From: Scolanthus callimorphus
Lineage: Eukaryota > Cnidaria > Anthozoa > Actiniaria > Edwardsiidae
Direction: 5' to 3'
DNA: 64,000 nucleotides
NCBI GenBank assembly: GCA_033964015.1
Contig: CM066919.1
Location: 7,317,831 to 7,381,830 of the forward strand
Under the pieces are notes generated by a model, which was not told the DNA's origin, ran no database searches, and saw only the letters and a program-made list of their open reading frames with translations. Position 1 is the first letter of the stretch. Each line of letters begins with the position of its first letter. This document shows positions 46,649 through 58,600 of the stretch, piece by piece. The translations under genes and the position numbers were made by a program.

Positions 46649-49600
46649 CGAATTCCATTTGACTTTTGTTTCTTCATGAGAAATCTCCACATTTTCCTTG
46701 CAGATCACGTTCTTCAAGCAGGCGCTATTTTAAGTATATATCCATTAACTGCAGCACAATGCGCCGATAAATGCAGAAAGCACAAAACCTGCCGTTCATT
46801 CAATTATGGTATCAAGGGACAGTACGTAAGAAAACGATGCGAGTTGAGAAGTTATACCCGACAGCAACAACCAAACCATTACCACGAAAATGAAAATTTT
46901 GTTCATTACCATTTGTACGTGGAGCCGCGTTATGACAAGGGCAGTTCAAAACAGGTCAGTGTGAACGAACAAGACAGTGCATGGCATTTTTCTGAACTTA
47001 GTAGATTGTGATCGATCGACCAACCGAATAATTAACCGACCAGCCAACCGATCGAACGACCATTCCGACCGGCGAAAGAACAGACAAACGAGAGAAGAAA
47101 CGACCGACCGAGCAAGTGAATAAACAGCTGACCGAACGACCGACTGACTGAACGAACAGCTGACCGATCGAACAACCAACCAACTGACCTCGGAGCGAGC
47201 GAACGACCGACTGACAGACCGAATGAACGAAGGAACGGCCGACAGAACGACCAATCCTGCCAATCGACCTGTCTTCCGTCCCGGAGGGACAAACAATAGC
47301 TCAGTGACTTCCCTTATATTTAATGAAACCTGTTTTTGTCCCCAGAATGAGCCAAATGGCGGTGTTTGTGCAGCAGCAGTGAGTCCTTGTAAGAACAACG
47401 CGACATGCAAGGAGGTGTGCACTTACAAGAAGTTCGAATGTCTTTGTCAACGGTCAAACTATGCAATACCACCAGATAACCTATGCGAGGGATGGCAAGG
47501 TTTGTTGCTTTACTTACTTTTTCCACAGGCTTCCCATGCTGGGTCTTAAGGAGGCTGCCTACTAACAGTTTTTCTTCAACTTGGTCTCTTTGAACGACCA
47601 CAATTCTGAAATATAGTTACCTACGGATTTGAAATTTTTCCAGGCGACGTTTTTTGCCTTTGAACATTCAAAATGTTTCACTTGCTTTCTAATTATGAAT
47701 TTAATGGCTTTTAAAATAGGCGACATCTCTTACCGCAAAATTTATCCCAAGGTATAGAACTACTTGTTTGCCAAATTTGATGCCAGGAAGTGCTTTTGAT
47801 TTTCCAAAAATGAAAATCGACGCAATATTGCAAAATATCATTTCTCCAGAGAAAGTTCCTGATGGCGAATATTTTTCTCACGCTCTTAACTTAAAATTGA
47901 CCATATTAGCGAGATGTGTCCGCCGTAAGAAAAAAAATTTACGTCGCGGATAGCGTCTGGAAAAATTCTAAAAAGTACCTTGTTCCTAGTTCCCCTTAAA
48001 ATTCATCGGCTGTAGATTTTATTCAAATTTCACCTTGTTTTTCACATTCCAGCATGGACAAGTGTAGCACCTCTTTTATGATTCAGTGAATGATGATTCA
48101 GTGAGTGATGCTGGAATGTGAGAAATAGACTAAATCCTATAGAAATCTGCAACTGTAGCAGACTTAGAATCTTGAGAGGAACAAGGAAGAAGGTGGTGAA
48201 CTGTGGAATTTTACCAGGCGCTATCCACGACGTAAATTTTTTTCTTACGCGGATAGCATCTCGCTAATATGGTCAATTTTAAGTAAGAGGACGAGAAAAA
48301 CATTCGCCATCAGGAACTTTTTCTGGAGCCTTAGTTGTGTTCGAAATGATATTTGTGATATTGCTCAAAAATTTGAAGTTTGCGTCGATCTGTCGATGTT
48401 CCATTATGGAAAATCAAAAGCACTTCCTCGCATCAAATTTGGCAAACAAGTAGTTGTATACCTTGGATGAATTTTGCGGTAAGAGATTTCGCTAGTCTAT
48501 TTTCAAAAGCCATTAAATTCATAATAATTAGAAAGCAAGTGAAAACATTTTGAAATTCAAAGGCAAAAAAAGTCGCCTGGAATATCTTGAGATCGGCTTG
48601 AAGAATTTTCTCTAAACTTTGTATACGTATATAAGACAATTTCCTAAGGATTAGCGCTTGGTGTGTCATTTTAAAAGTTTAGATCGAATTTCACGCGGAA
48701 CTTTTGCTAATTAAAACAGTGAACCCCTGTTTCGTTGCTATGGAAACTCTGATGACAATAAATCGTGCATCGTCTTGAACTTTGATCTTTCTACAGCAAA
48801 TGGTCAAAATTTCAAATTCATAGGTAAGTATATTTCAGAATTGTTGTCGCTCAAAGTGGAAAGATTAAGTCCAAGAAAAACTGTTGGCAGCCTCCTTAAA
48901 GTCGCTATAACAACGCACACAAAATACCCTTATTACGACCAATTAAAAATGCCTTAAAGGTCACTCAAAATGCCTAAAAACGACTACAAAAAAATAACGG
49001 TCCAGACCATTATACTATTAAAATGCCCAATGTCGCAGATACAAATGGTGATTTTTGAGGACACGGAAATTTTGAGAGAGGATGGGTAGAAAAATCACGA
49101 CTACGATAAATATATATAGAATTGTTCTACATTTCCAAAAGAAAAATAGTTTTTTTCGATAAGAAGGTTCTGTAACATTGAACCTAATAACAGCCAAGTC
49201 TTTAACTTGGCGAAATTGTCTTGATATGCTATGCATTTCAGTGGTATGCAAAACTCAGATACTCAGAAAGAATAAAAACTTAACAGCTTATAATTTTCAT
49301 GGTACTGGCTGACCGAAATATCGTGTAAATGAAAATTATAAGCTGTTAATCTACCATTCAAGTTTTTATTCTTTCTTACATATCTACTGGTTGATAGGTC
49401 CTTTATTGGATCCAGCTTCAGTTTTACTTGTAAGCGGTCCTGCAAATACTTCAAAGTTTATTCAGATACTCAGGACGCTTTTATTAAAGAAATTTGAGGA
49501 GTTTACAAAAATTACAATGCCACTATAGCACCAAATTTGCACCTGAAATTCGACCAAATTCGGCACACAAGTACAAGACATCATGATCTTCAGCACAACC

Positions 49601-52600
49601 CCATTTATTTAGCCAGAGATTAAAAGAAAACTAGGGCATTTCGACGTAGTCTCCCTCGCATCCGGCCTTTGTGACTGACACAAAGGCCGCGGATGCGAGG
49701 GAGACTAATTTCGACGCTATTTTCATCTGCATATTAATTAGCGCATCGTGAAAGTTTATCGGAATCGCCCAATCAATCGGTGTTAGCTGCATACTGGCGT
49801 GCATGATGCTTTGCGGCCCCTATAGTTTAAATTTCCGGCGTCTTCTGTGTTCCGTTGTCAGTTATCGGCGTAACGGGTGGTCAAGCCTGGTTTTTTGCTG
49901 AGCCTCCCAACCGACACCAGCTCCTATCTATAATGGCGGATTCTTTACCTGCTCCCGTCGCTCCTAATTCCAGCCGTGACTTGTCCTGCTGCTCTCCAGA
50001 CGTTACAGGTTGAGGTAACTATAGTCTTAGTTATTTCACGTTCAATATATTTGCGTTGTTAACTCGGCTAGTTGGCCTACAAAAATATGCCTTATCTTTT
50101 GGAATACCGCTCGTAGGCGAAGAACTATATCTCATTGGATACCGCTAGTTGGCGATGAGTATATCATTTGTTATTTGGATACCGCTCGTTGGCGAAGAGT
50201 ATTTGGATGTATTTACGGATACCGCTCGTAGGCGAAGATCTATATCTCATTGGATACCGCTAGTTGGCGATGAGTATATCATTTGTTATTTGGATACCGC
50301 TCGTTGGCGAAGAGTATTTGGATGTATTTACGGATACCGCTCGTAGGCGAGGATCTATATAGCTCTGAATTCCGCATGTTTGCAAAGAGTAAATTGGGTA
50401 CCGCTCGTAGGCGAAGGTCTATATATATCTCTGAATACCGCAATTGGCGAAGAATACAGTTCGGATATCTATGGATACCGCTCGACGAAGGTACATTCCT
50501 GCTATATTATGCATACCGCTGGTTGGCGAAGAGAATATTTACGCTACATTATGGATACTGCTCGTAGGCGAAGATCTGTGTTTCTGGTTCCGCTAGTTAG
50601 CTAGCGATGCATCCATCCTATTTTGAAGCCGCTTGTGGGCTAAGTTTGTTTGCAGCGATTTTCCTATGTGTACATTTCTGCGTTTGTTTCACTGCATCAC
50701 TTGTCTATTACTAGTTGCCATTTGAAATTATATCGTACTTAAATTTCCAGTTCATCGGCGAGGGCTCGGTTGTTTTATTGCTTCACACACTGTTGTTTAT
50801 CTAGCTGTTTTAGGTCTGCTCGTTAGCCTAGTCTTTCGTACTGTTTTGACCCTATTACGTACATATTTCTAGCCTGTTTTATTTTATTTCGTAGCTTTTT
50901 TACATACTGGTCTTTGATCTATAGAGTTGTTATCACAAGTCTCATCGAGGTCCGCCTTTGTCGTGTGTCAGAGCTAATATAGTTTCGTTAATTTTGCAGC
51001 TTTCAAATTTTCTGTATGATTATCCGGGTTCTGGGTTTGCCTTATATATTTCGTTCGACAGCGTTTTCGCATTTTTAAATTACGCGCCACCTGTAGTCTT
51101 TAGTGAGTTACAGTATATGTAAATGTTTGTATATATTTTGTAAACCGCAAATATCCGTATCAATTTTCAGTTGCGGTTTACAGATGTAATGTCTGATCCC
51201 TTAGATACGGACTGCAATTTATGCATGTAGCTTGCAATTACTAGTGTTTTTTAGATGTATCATTCTGTGGTTAGTTCTCAAGTTCTATAAAGTGTAGTGG
51301 TTTAAGAGACAGGCCCTCGATTTATATCGCTATTCACTGTATATCAACATTGCCTTTGTAATGCTATGAGTTCCAACCGTAGATTGGATAGCGCCCTTTG
51401 TTCTGTTAACCAATCGATCTCTCGTTGGCATATTAACAACAATAGATGACGTCGGCGTGAACAGCGCTATTGTCTTATCTAGTCAGTCTAGTCATGCGTT
51501 AAAGAGTCATTGTAGGTTTTTCGCACTTTAACAAGCAGTGTCATCCGTGGTCATTCTTCAAGCGTGCGCTGTCTTAGAAGTGTTGTGTGTGTCCAAGCGT
51601 ACTTAAATCTCGTTTCACCATGTGGGGATAGGGAACTGTGAAGATTATTAATTATTTTACTCGTATAATTACAGCATACATATTCTTGTTCTGTCCTATC
51701 CACCATAGGGTCCGTAAAGGACAGTTAAGGCGCTATAGCAAGTTGGAAACACAGGAGGCGCCTTTGTGCCATACTAAAAAAAACTCATGCTTAGGCCGAT
51801 AAATTTGCTGCAGCTCGTATTAAATCCGCGCGCGCTCAGTGGTATTTACTGATCCCCAGGAGATGTTGGATCTTATTAGACCTTGTACTAACTAAATTGC
51901 CATAAAAGCTGCCTCCATTTTGGAAGCCGCGTGGTGGTCAACGTACCAGGTCCAGTTATTGTTATTGTTATTGATACATACAGCTAGGCTGTTAATGACG
52001 GTATCTTTGTGCTTTCCCATACCACAGGGACCCCGCTGGTCGTTTAGAAAACATTTGTCAGGTTATAAGTTCTATACTTTTTGTGTACCTTTATCCCTTT
52101 ATCCCTTCGTTGACCCTGGGGAGCCTGCTCTGTGTTCTATACCACCCTGTTCTTCGCGTTCAGGGCTGGGGTCAACGAAGGGTTGGGTTCCCTTTTAGTT
52201 ATCGCATCATTTTGTTTGTTTTTGTTAAGCAAGCGGTAATTTTGTTTTTCATCTCGCGCGTAACGGCTGCCGCAGAAATAAGAAAGACGCAACGGATACT
52301 CATGTTTGAAGTATCACACAGGGAACCCAACCCTTCGTTGGCCCCTCCGGTTAATTTCGTGACCCAAAATTCTTCAAGGCGGGAATGGTCACGGTAACTT
52401 ACCAGTATGGGAGTCTCTTGCCTATTTGCCGCCTATTTGCCTAACCGTCATGATGTAGATCCTCACCGAATCATTCGCGACGGCGTCCGGGTAGGGCATT
52501 TCTTCGAGCCATTTGAAGAAAAAAAAAAAAAAAAAAGGTCAAGTAGAAATTTTACTACGCCCCTTTACCGCCCATTGTTATAACTCTCTATCGTGCCTTA

Positions 52601-55600
52601 ATTCTCGATTATTAAAACCGCTGGAGATATCTTGTTTTGGGGAGAGGTCGACAATGTTTTCCAACCATACTTAGCCTCTCACTTACTGTTTAGCCTTCGA
52701 GACCTCCTCAGTGGGTTTAAGGCATGGCTCAAAACGCATTTGCCTGAAAAAATGGATTGTTCTTCATATCTCATGTTACTATGGATCATTATTGGAATTG
52801 TTTAGTACAATAGTTTCAAGAAGAGCTATATTTTAACCATGGAGGCGCTTATCACGTGACTCAGTAGCCAGAGTGGCGGCTATCTTGGATTGTTTTTATT
52901 TAGACCTCTTTAACTCGCACAGGAGAAGGTGAAAGTTAAAGGTTGTCATCTATTTATAAAGGACAACTTTCCTCAGGTAAGCTAATTGGATAACTTGGAA
53001 TTTCTTAAGAAAATGAAAAAAAATATATATATATTATAAGTTATTTCACTTGCTTTTGTAATACATGATATTGCTGGAAAATGTCTTTATTAAGACATAT
53101 CTAGTTAGGTACAGAAAGACTAGCGTACAAACATGAAAAAGAAATTGCTATTTATAATATGGCGGATTGCGAGTCACCGTTACCATGGCAACAAAACTTA
53201 ATCAGAATTCCAAAATGTTTTTGTAAGCCAATTCACTAAAAGCAGGCCAACGTGACGACGAGAGGTTGTTGTTACCTTTGGATACAGATCTCCCTTTCAA
53301 GCTGGATCATCTGTGTGTCTTATTTGCCAGGATTCATACTTCTGGATCAAAGGCAACACTATGTGTTATTTAACCCTTCTTCCGAGAGTGTGCTTTGATT
53401 TTCAGTTGGATTACCTCTATTTTACATTTTAATACTTTGCCCTTCGGTTGGAAAGTGAGCGCCTTCTTATACCACGACTTTGTAAGCCGCTCTAACTCCG
53501 CTCTCGCAGTATATTGATGTCCGTCACGTGATACAATTACCTCCCCTGCATCGTACTTTGGTTTTGCCCCGAGCCATCAGAACACCTAGACCGCGGCATA
53601 TATCGTCTGTTATCGCTCCTTATCGAAGCAGGGTATTTCATCACATTTGAGAAATACATCTCCTTCACTTCTATAAGCTTTTTAGGGTTATATGCGACTG
53701 TCTCGTCCCGCAGGATGAAACGGATGCTTTCATAGCCCTCAGAGAAAATTTTGTCATCCGCCATGGTATCCCTTCAAACACTTAATCGTCTCTTTCAGTT
53801 AAGCTTCCCATCTTGCAGATTGCATGTGCAAGTGGTAGTCCAGGGCATCGCATATTCGTATCTAGAAAGTGTTGTCGTCTCTTTTGGCAAATCCGCGCGG
53901 GTTACCTGTGGTGTTCAAAACGTGTCTCAGGTCCCTCGGCGGGGGGCAAAACAAAATGGCTACCAAGAAAATGATGTTTTTCCAGTATCTGCAAGTTTTG
54001 GTAAGATTTCCTGCTTTTTTTCGCTAAGATATGAGGGAAAGTACTCACAGACCATCCAAATAAGGTAAGGGGAATTTCTTAATAAGGAAGTTTTGCAACG
54101 TCGACAACACAACAGTTTTTGGCGAAATGTTCTTGATGTGTATTCCACTAATCACAGGGGCAGGCCCCTCACGGAAATCCAGAACTGGCGCTTTCTCCAT
54201 GACCGGTTGGATTATTTCCCCGGGGGCCCGAAGAACATGACATAGTTATGTTGTTCTGTTACGCGTATAAGCGCCCTTGGGGCGAGGTTCCTCTTCAACA
54301 CGCCCGGACGTGAGATCCGATCCCGAGATAACCGGAAAGGCATTTCAGAGGATGTTAACTCTTTTGAAAGTCTCATGGAATGAGCACACACAAAGCGGCG
54401 GTAGAGAACCTGGTTAACACTGGTTAACGACTTTGACTGTACGCTCTCGGAAAAGGCATGGAAATTGGTGGATCACATGGTTCTCACTAATAGTTACTAC
54501 AGGCGTGGCCTTACCTTTGCACCCAGTCTCTCAGGGAAAAAAAAATTTCCGCCTTCTTGGTTACACCCCCTGAAATTAAAAGGACCCCCTGCGTTTTATC
54601 CAAAAGGAGCACTTAGTTTTCCCATAAAATTAGTTACCTCGTTAATGGTTGGCCTTTCTTCAGTGCGTTGCTTTTGACAGTTTCCTGAGTTTGTTGGCCT
54701 TTCGGTGTGTTTTCTAGGCCGCTTTTCACAGTTCCGCTTTCATAGATTAGACTCAACCTGCGCGTCGCTGTACGGCCTGCCTTTACCCTAATGACGCGGA
54801 TACTAATTCCATCCAATCACGTGGAACAGCCCCATTCTCACAGCCGTCTGTGGCCGCACAAGTGACATAGACGGGGACGCCATACTTTTCATACTAGGTG
54901 GGTTCACACTAACGCTCGTAAGGAGGTCTTGAGTATGCTTAGGGCTACTTTCAGTGTGAACGCCATGTTGACTGCTCAAGTAAGATACTTTGTAGTTATG
55001 TTTACGCCGCGTCTTCAACTGCCGAAGTACGATCTAAGTATAACGCAGCGTATACTTTAAATCTAAGTACAGTACCTTACCCTTTTCGAAAACTCAAAAC
55101 CGTCACTCACTTGCATTCGCCGTGCGATGTGATTGAAGGCTGTAGGTTGCAATTGCTTCGCTTCAGTCGCTTTGGCGGTCTTTCGTCATGTTTCTTGCTG
55201 GCTTTGTCGTTCAGCCGAAGCCTAAGTGTGAAGCCACCTTATTTAACTGTTATATTGTAAGCGCTTAGAACAGAAATGCATATGCGCTATAGAAGTCCAT
55301 ATAGTATTTTATTATTACCTACTTCCAACAATTTACTAGTACTTGCGTGGTAAAGCAATAACGACGACAGTTCGCTTTGGAGAAAACAGTTCATTCTTAT
55401 AGATCTTTCAATGATATTTGAGCTAAGGAGGCACCATAGAACCCTCTGTCTTGTTAAAGAGGAAATCTGAGTATTGGAAAGAGAAGTCTTTTAAAGAGCT
55501 ATCATTCAATTCTATCTTATCATTTTATCCCATCTTACGATCTTTCCTTTTCCACGTTTCCACTTTCTGTGGCTTTCGCATAGTCATCAATGAATATTGC

Positions 55601-58600
55601 AAGGGCATGGGTAGGAGCGGACACATCCCATAACTTAGCTTACCATGATGCGGTAATAGGTATGCAGTGAAAATAAAATACTATTTTCATCTGCATATTA
55701 ATTAGCGCATCGTGAAAGTTTATCGGAATCGCCCAATCAATCGGTGTTAGCTGCATACTGGCGTGCATGATGCTTTGCGGCCCCTATAGTTTAAATTTCC
55801 GGCGTCTTCTGTGTTCCGTTGTCAGTTATCGGCGTAACGGGTGGTCAAGCGGTTTTTTGCCCCACCCACCTCCCCTGGTGTCGGTTGGGGACACTACATG
55901 CTCCTCGCCCTCGCTGCATGCCTACTGCTGCCCATGGTAGTCGCGGACACATCCCATAACTTAGCTTACCATGATGCGGTAATAGGTATGCAGTGAAAAT
56001 AAAATACTATTTCCAGCTGATGAATGACAGACTTGCGCCTTTAGTTAGTGCTGCTCTGGATGACGCACCAAAGTAGGTGTTCAGTTAAACACAACTTTAA
56101 TCTGGTATACGAGAAATACAATGAATTGCCATGAAATACGAGAAATGCGAAGAGTTGAATTACAAGAAATGCGAAATGAAATGCGAAGTTTTACGAGTTG
56201 TGCGAATTACAATCCATAAACATGGCTGCACTGATAGTCACAAAGTCCATATCCGGGACTTACAGGTCCAGTCGCTTGACCGGGCAACACAGGCGGCCCG
56301 ACCGAGTGCGGTGGGCTCGAACAGTAGGGGCACCATTCCCAAGAACGGTTTCGCGTCAAATTTGTTTTATAATTCTTATACTTTGCGCCCATCCATTCTT
56401 ATTTATCATTATTTATCGCCTGCCGGGGGGGGGAATGCTTAGAATTGTGCTAAAAATTTAATAATGTTACTTGTGGTTGCGATAACTGTGTGAATTTAGA
56501 TCAAACAGTAGCAGTTTCTAGATGCCCCCGTTATCCTTTGCGCTTCAAGTTTATAGGCTTTTTGGGTGACAACGTTTCCCGGAAACGGTATATATGATAG
56601 AACTCCATGCTGTCCCATTAAGAAAACAAATTGGCATGGATGATTACTAAGAGGAACTCCAAAATTGGACGAGGCCGCAAGCCGAGTACAATTTGGATTT
56701 CCGAGTAATCATCCATTTTGTTTTCTTAATTGGACAAGCATGGAGTCTTGTTATTTATTAATTATATAGTGAATGATAAAAAGCCGAAAGTATCCAAATT
56801 CAGCGCACTTGATCCTATTTAAAAATAATTGAGCAATTGATAACAATAGAATTCGTGCTAGCTATATAATTAATTTGGAAACAAAAGGTCTAATTTTGAT
56901 CTATGTTTTGCTACAGGGTATACGAGTGATTTTGATGTATATTTTGATGGAAACAATGTCGATGACTACATCAAACAAAACCTGTCCACAACCTATCCCC
57001 AGGAGGGTCGTATAGTTGATTTGATGTTCTTGGCGTGGATAAAAATGGACAGCACATTCAAGGAAGAGCACACTCTTCTAAGCATCGTCAGCCCAGAAAA
57101 CAAAACAGTTTTCAGTGTGAGGTTCTATGAAGTCAACGACACGAGGAAAACTAAAGTTATAATCAGAGAAGAAGTGTGAGTCAGTAGATTATAACAAATA
57201 GACCACGTTAAAATGGCTAGATAATAAGAAATGCGCGCGAATCTGAATTGCAAGTGATAAACGTAGGTATGGAATCAGCGCTTCTCTTTTGCGGAGCCCG
57301 GTGCGGAGCCGAAGAGCCATGACGTCACGGACTATTTTTAGCCCTTTTTTGAGGAATACTAATTTTGGTGAGGAGGATGGTAAGAATGTGAGGAAAAACG
57401 GCGAGGATCCTCACCATCCTCACCAAAATTAGTATTCTCGCGTTAAAAATCATCTGTGACGTCATGGCACAGAGCTCCGCAAAAAAGCGCTTATTCCATA
57501 CCTACTATACTGTTGACGGACTCTACTTTTCTTTAATATTCCAGAGAAAACAATGAGCACCCATTAGATTTTTGCGCAATATTGACGAGGATTAGCGAGG
57601 TTTTAAAACATCCAGAGGAAAGACCCAGATCGCAAAAAAAGGAAGGATAAAGGATTTTGGAATACCAGGCTCGTAGAAGGGGTGCCTAAAAGGGTTCGAA
57701 CGAACCTCCCCTGGGGTCAGAAAAATCAGGTATTTGATCACAAAATAGGTAGAACACGACAAAATGCTATATGCGTATACAGATTTTTGTCTGAAAAACT
57801 TTGCCTGAACAACGAATCCTCCTCCAAAAATGCAAGCTACAGGCCTGAATGCGAGCTATCTGATTCTATCATAGTGTCTCTTCAAAATGTGTTCATTGCA
57901 GTTCATGAGGCGCTCGAGCGCTCGACTGATTCAGAAAACGAACATAGCTTACCGTGAGCTGCGTTTTTAGGCAGTGCCTATGATTACATGATTTTGAGTC
58001 GTCGTATGGATCCGAATAACCAATTGTAGTTTCCGATGTTTTCAATTTTAGGTACAATGGACAAGCTGTGCCTAAGAGTTCGTGGTTCCTTCTGGTAATA
58101 AGGTGGAAGGTTCAGCAAGGTCAATCCGGGAGCGTAGAAATACAATCACGTAGTTCTGGTAGCACGTCATATGACTTGTATGCCCAATTTCTTTCTAAGA
58201 AAAGTCGCATTTTTATCGGCCAAGAACTGGCTGTTAATAGTAGCCAGTTTGACCAGGAACTCTCATTTCGTGGATACGTCTCACGGCTTAACGTGTGGGA
58301 AGACCCATGGGTATACACTTCAACTTTCTTTAACAAATACATCGATGGTAGATTAACTTCGAATGCAGACCTGCCGTGGCCGATGTTCTGGGATTTCTAT
58401 GGTCCATGTATCCATGGTGATGTCAAAAAGCTTGAATGCAGCGAAGTGAAACGAGGTAAGAGAAACTGGATTTGTCCCCATAAGCTAGACTAGGAAAATG
58501 TGGGTCATCTCCAGTGTAAGAACCATTCCCTGAGGACACCTTTGTGTTTTGTTACTATCTAATCATGATTGGTTCAACCTTCGTTCTACCAAACAAAGAA

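Larger units (their letters stand above)
50626..55616. other. Interior of the split-direct-repeat element; no gene recognised
   Basis: T-rich, mostly non-coding sequence. Only a short inverted repeat (52168–52346), a possible LINE fragment (52704–52805), a small minus-strand ORF (53537–53764), an A run (about 52518–52536) and a SINE/LINE tail (55240–55310) stand out. Confidence 0.5.
49717..56012 (+). mobile_element. Split-direct-repeat element, Ngaro/DIRS-like, apparently non-autonomous
   Basis: Four terminal blocks appear in the order A1 (49717–49886), interior, B1 (55617–55685), A2 (55683–55850), B2 (55943–56012). A1 and A2 match over about 168 bp, and B1 and B2 over about 69 bp. B1 runs directly into A2 sharing CTATTT. 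This A1…B1A2…B2 order is the hallmark of Ngaro and related tyrosine-recombinase retroelements. A simple LTR pair would need B after A1, and it is absent. Near the left end ATGGCGGATTCTTTACC (49934) opens a 26-codon ORF that stops, perhaps a gag-start remnant. No reverse transcriptase, RNase H or recombinase ORF is visible in the interior. It sits in gene C intron 3. Confidence 0.6.

Noticed and set aside
46946..47422. Arg/Ser/Val-rich minus-strand ORF of 158 residues
   Set aside because: Generated by the degenerate CGAC/CGAA tract in gene C intron 2, with the EGF exon on the opposite strand.
55617..56012. Ordinary LTR pair for the 49.7–56.0 kb element
   Set aside because: The left end has only the A block and never the B block, and B1 is fused to A2. 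A plain LTR model does not explain this order.
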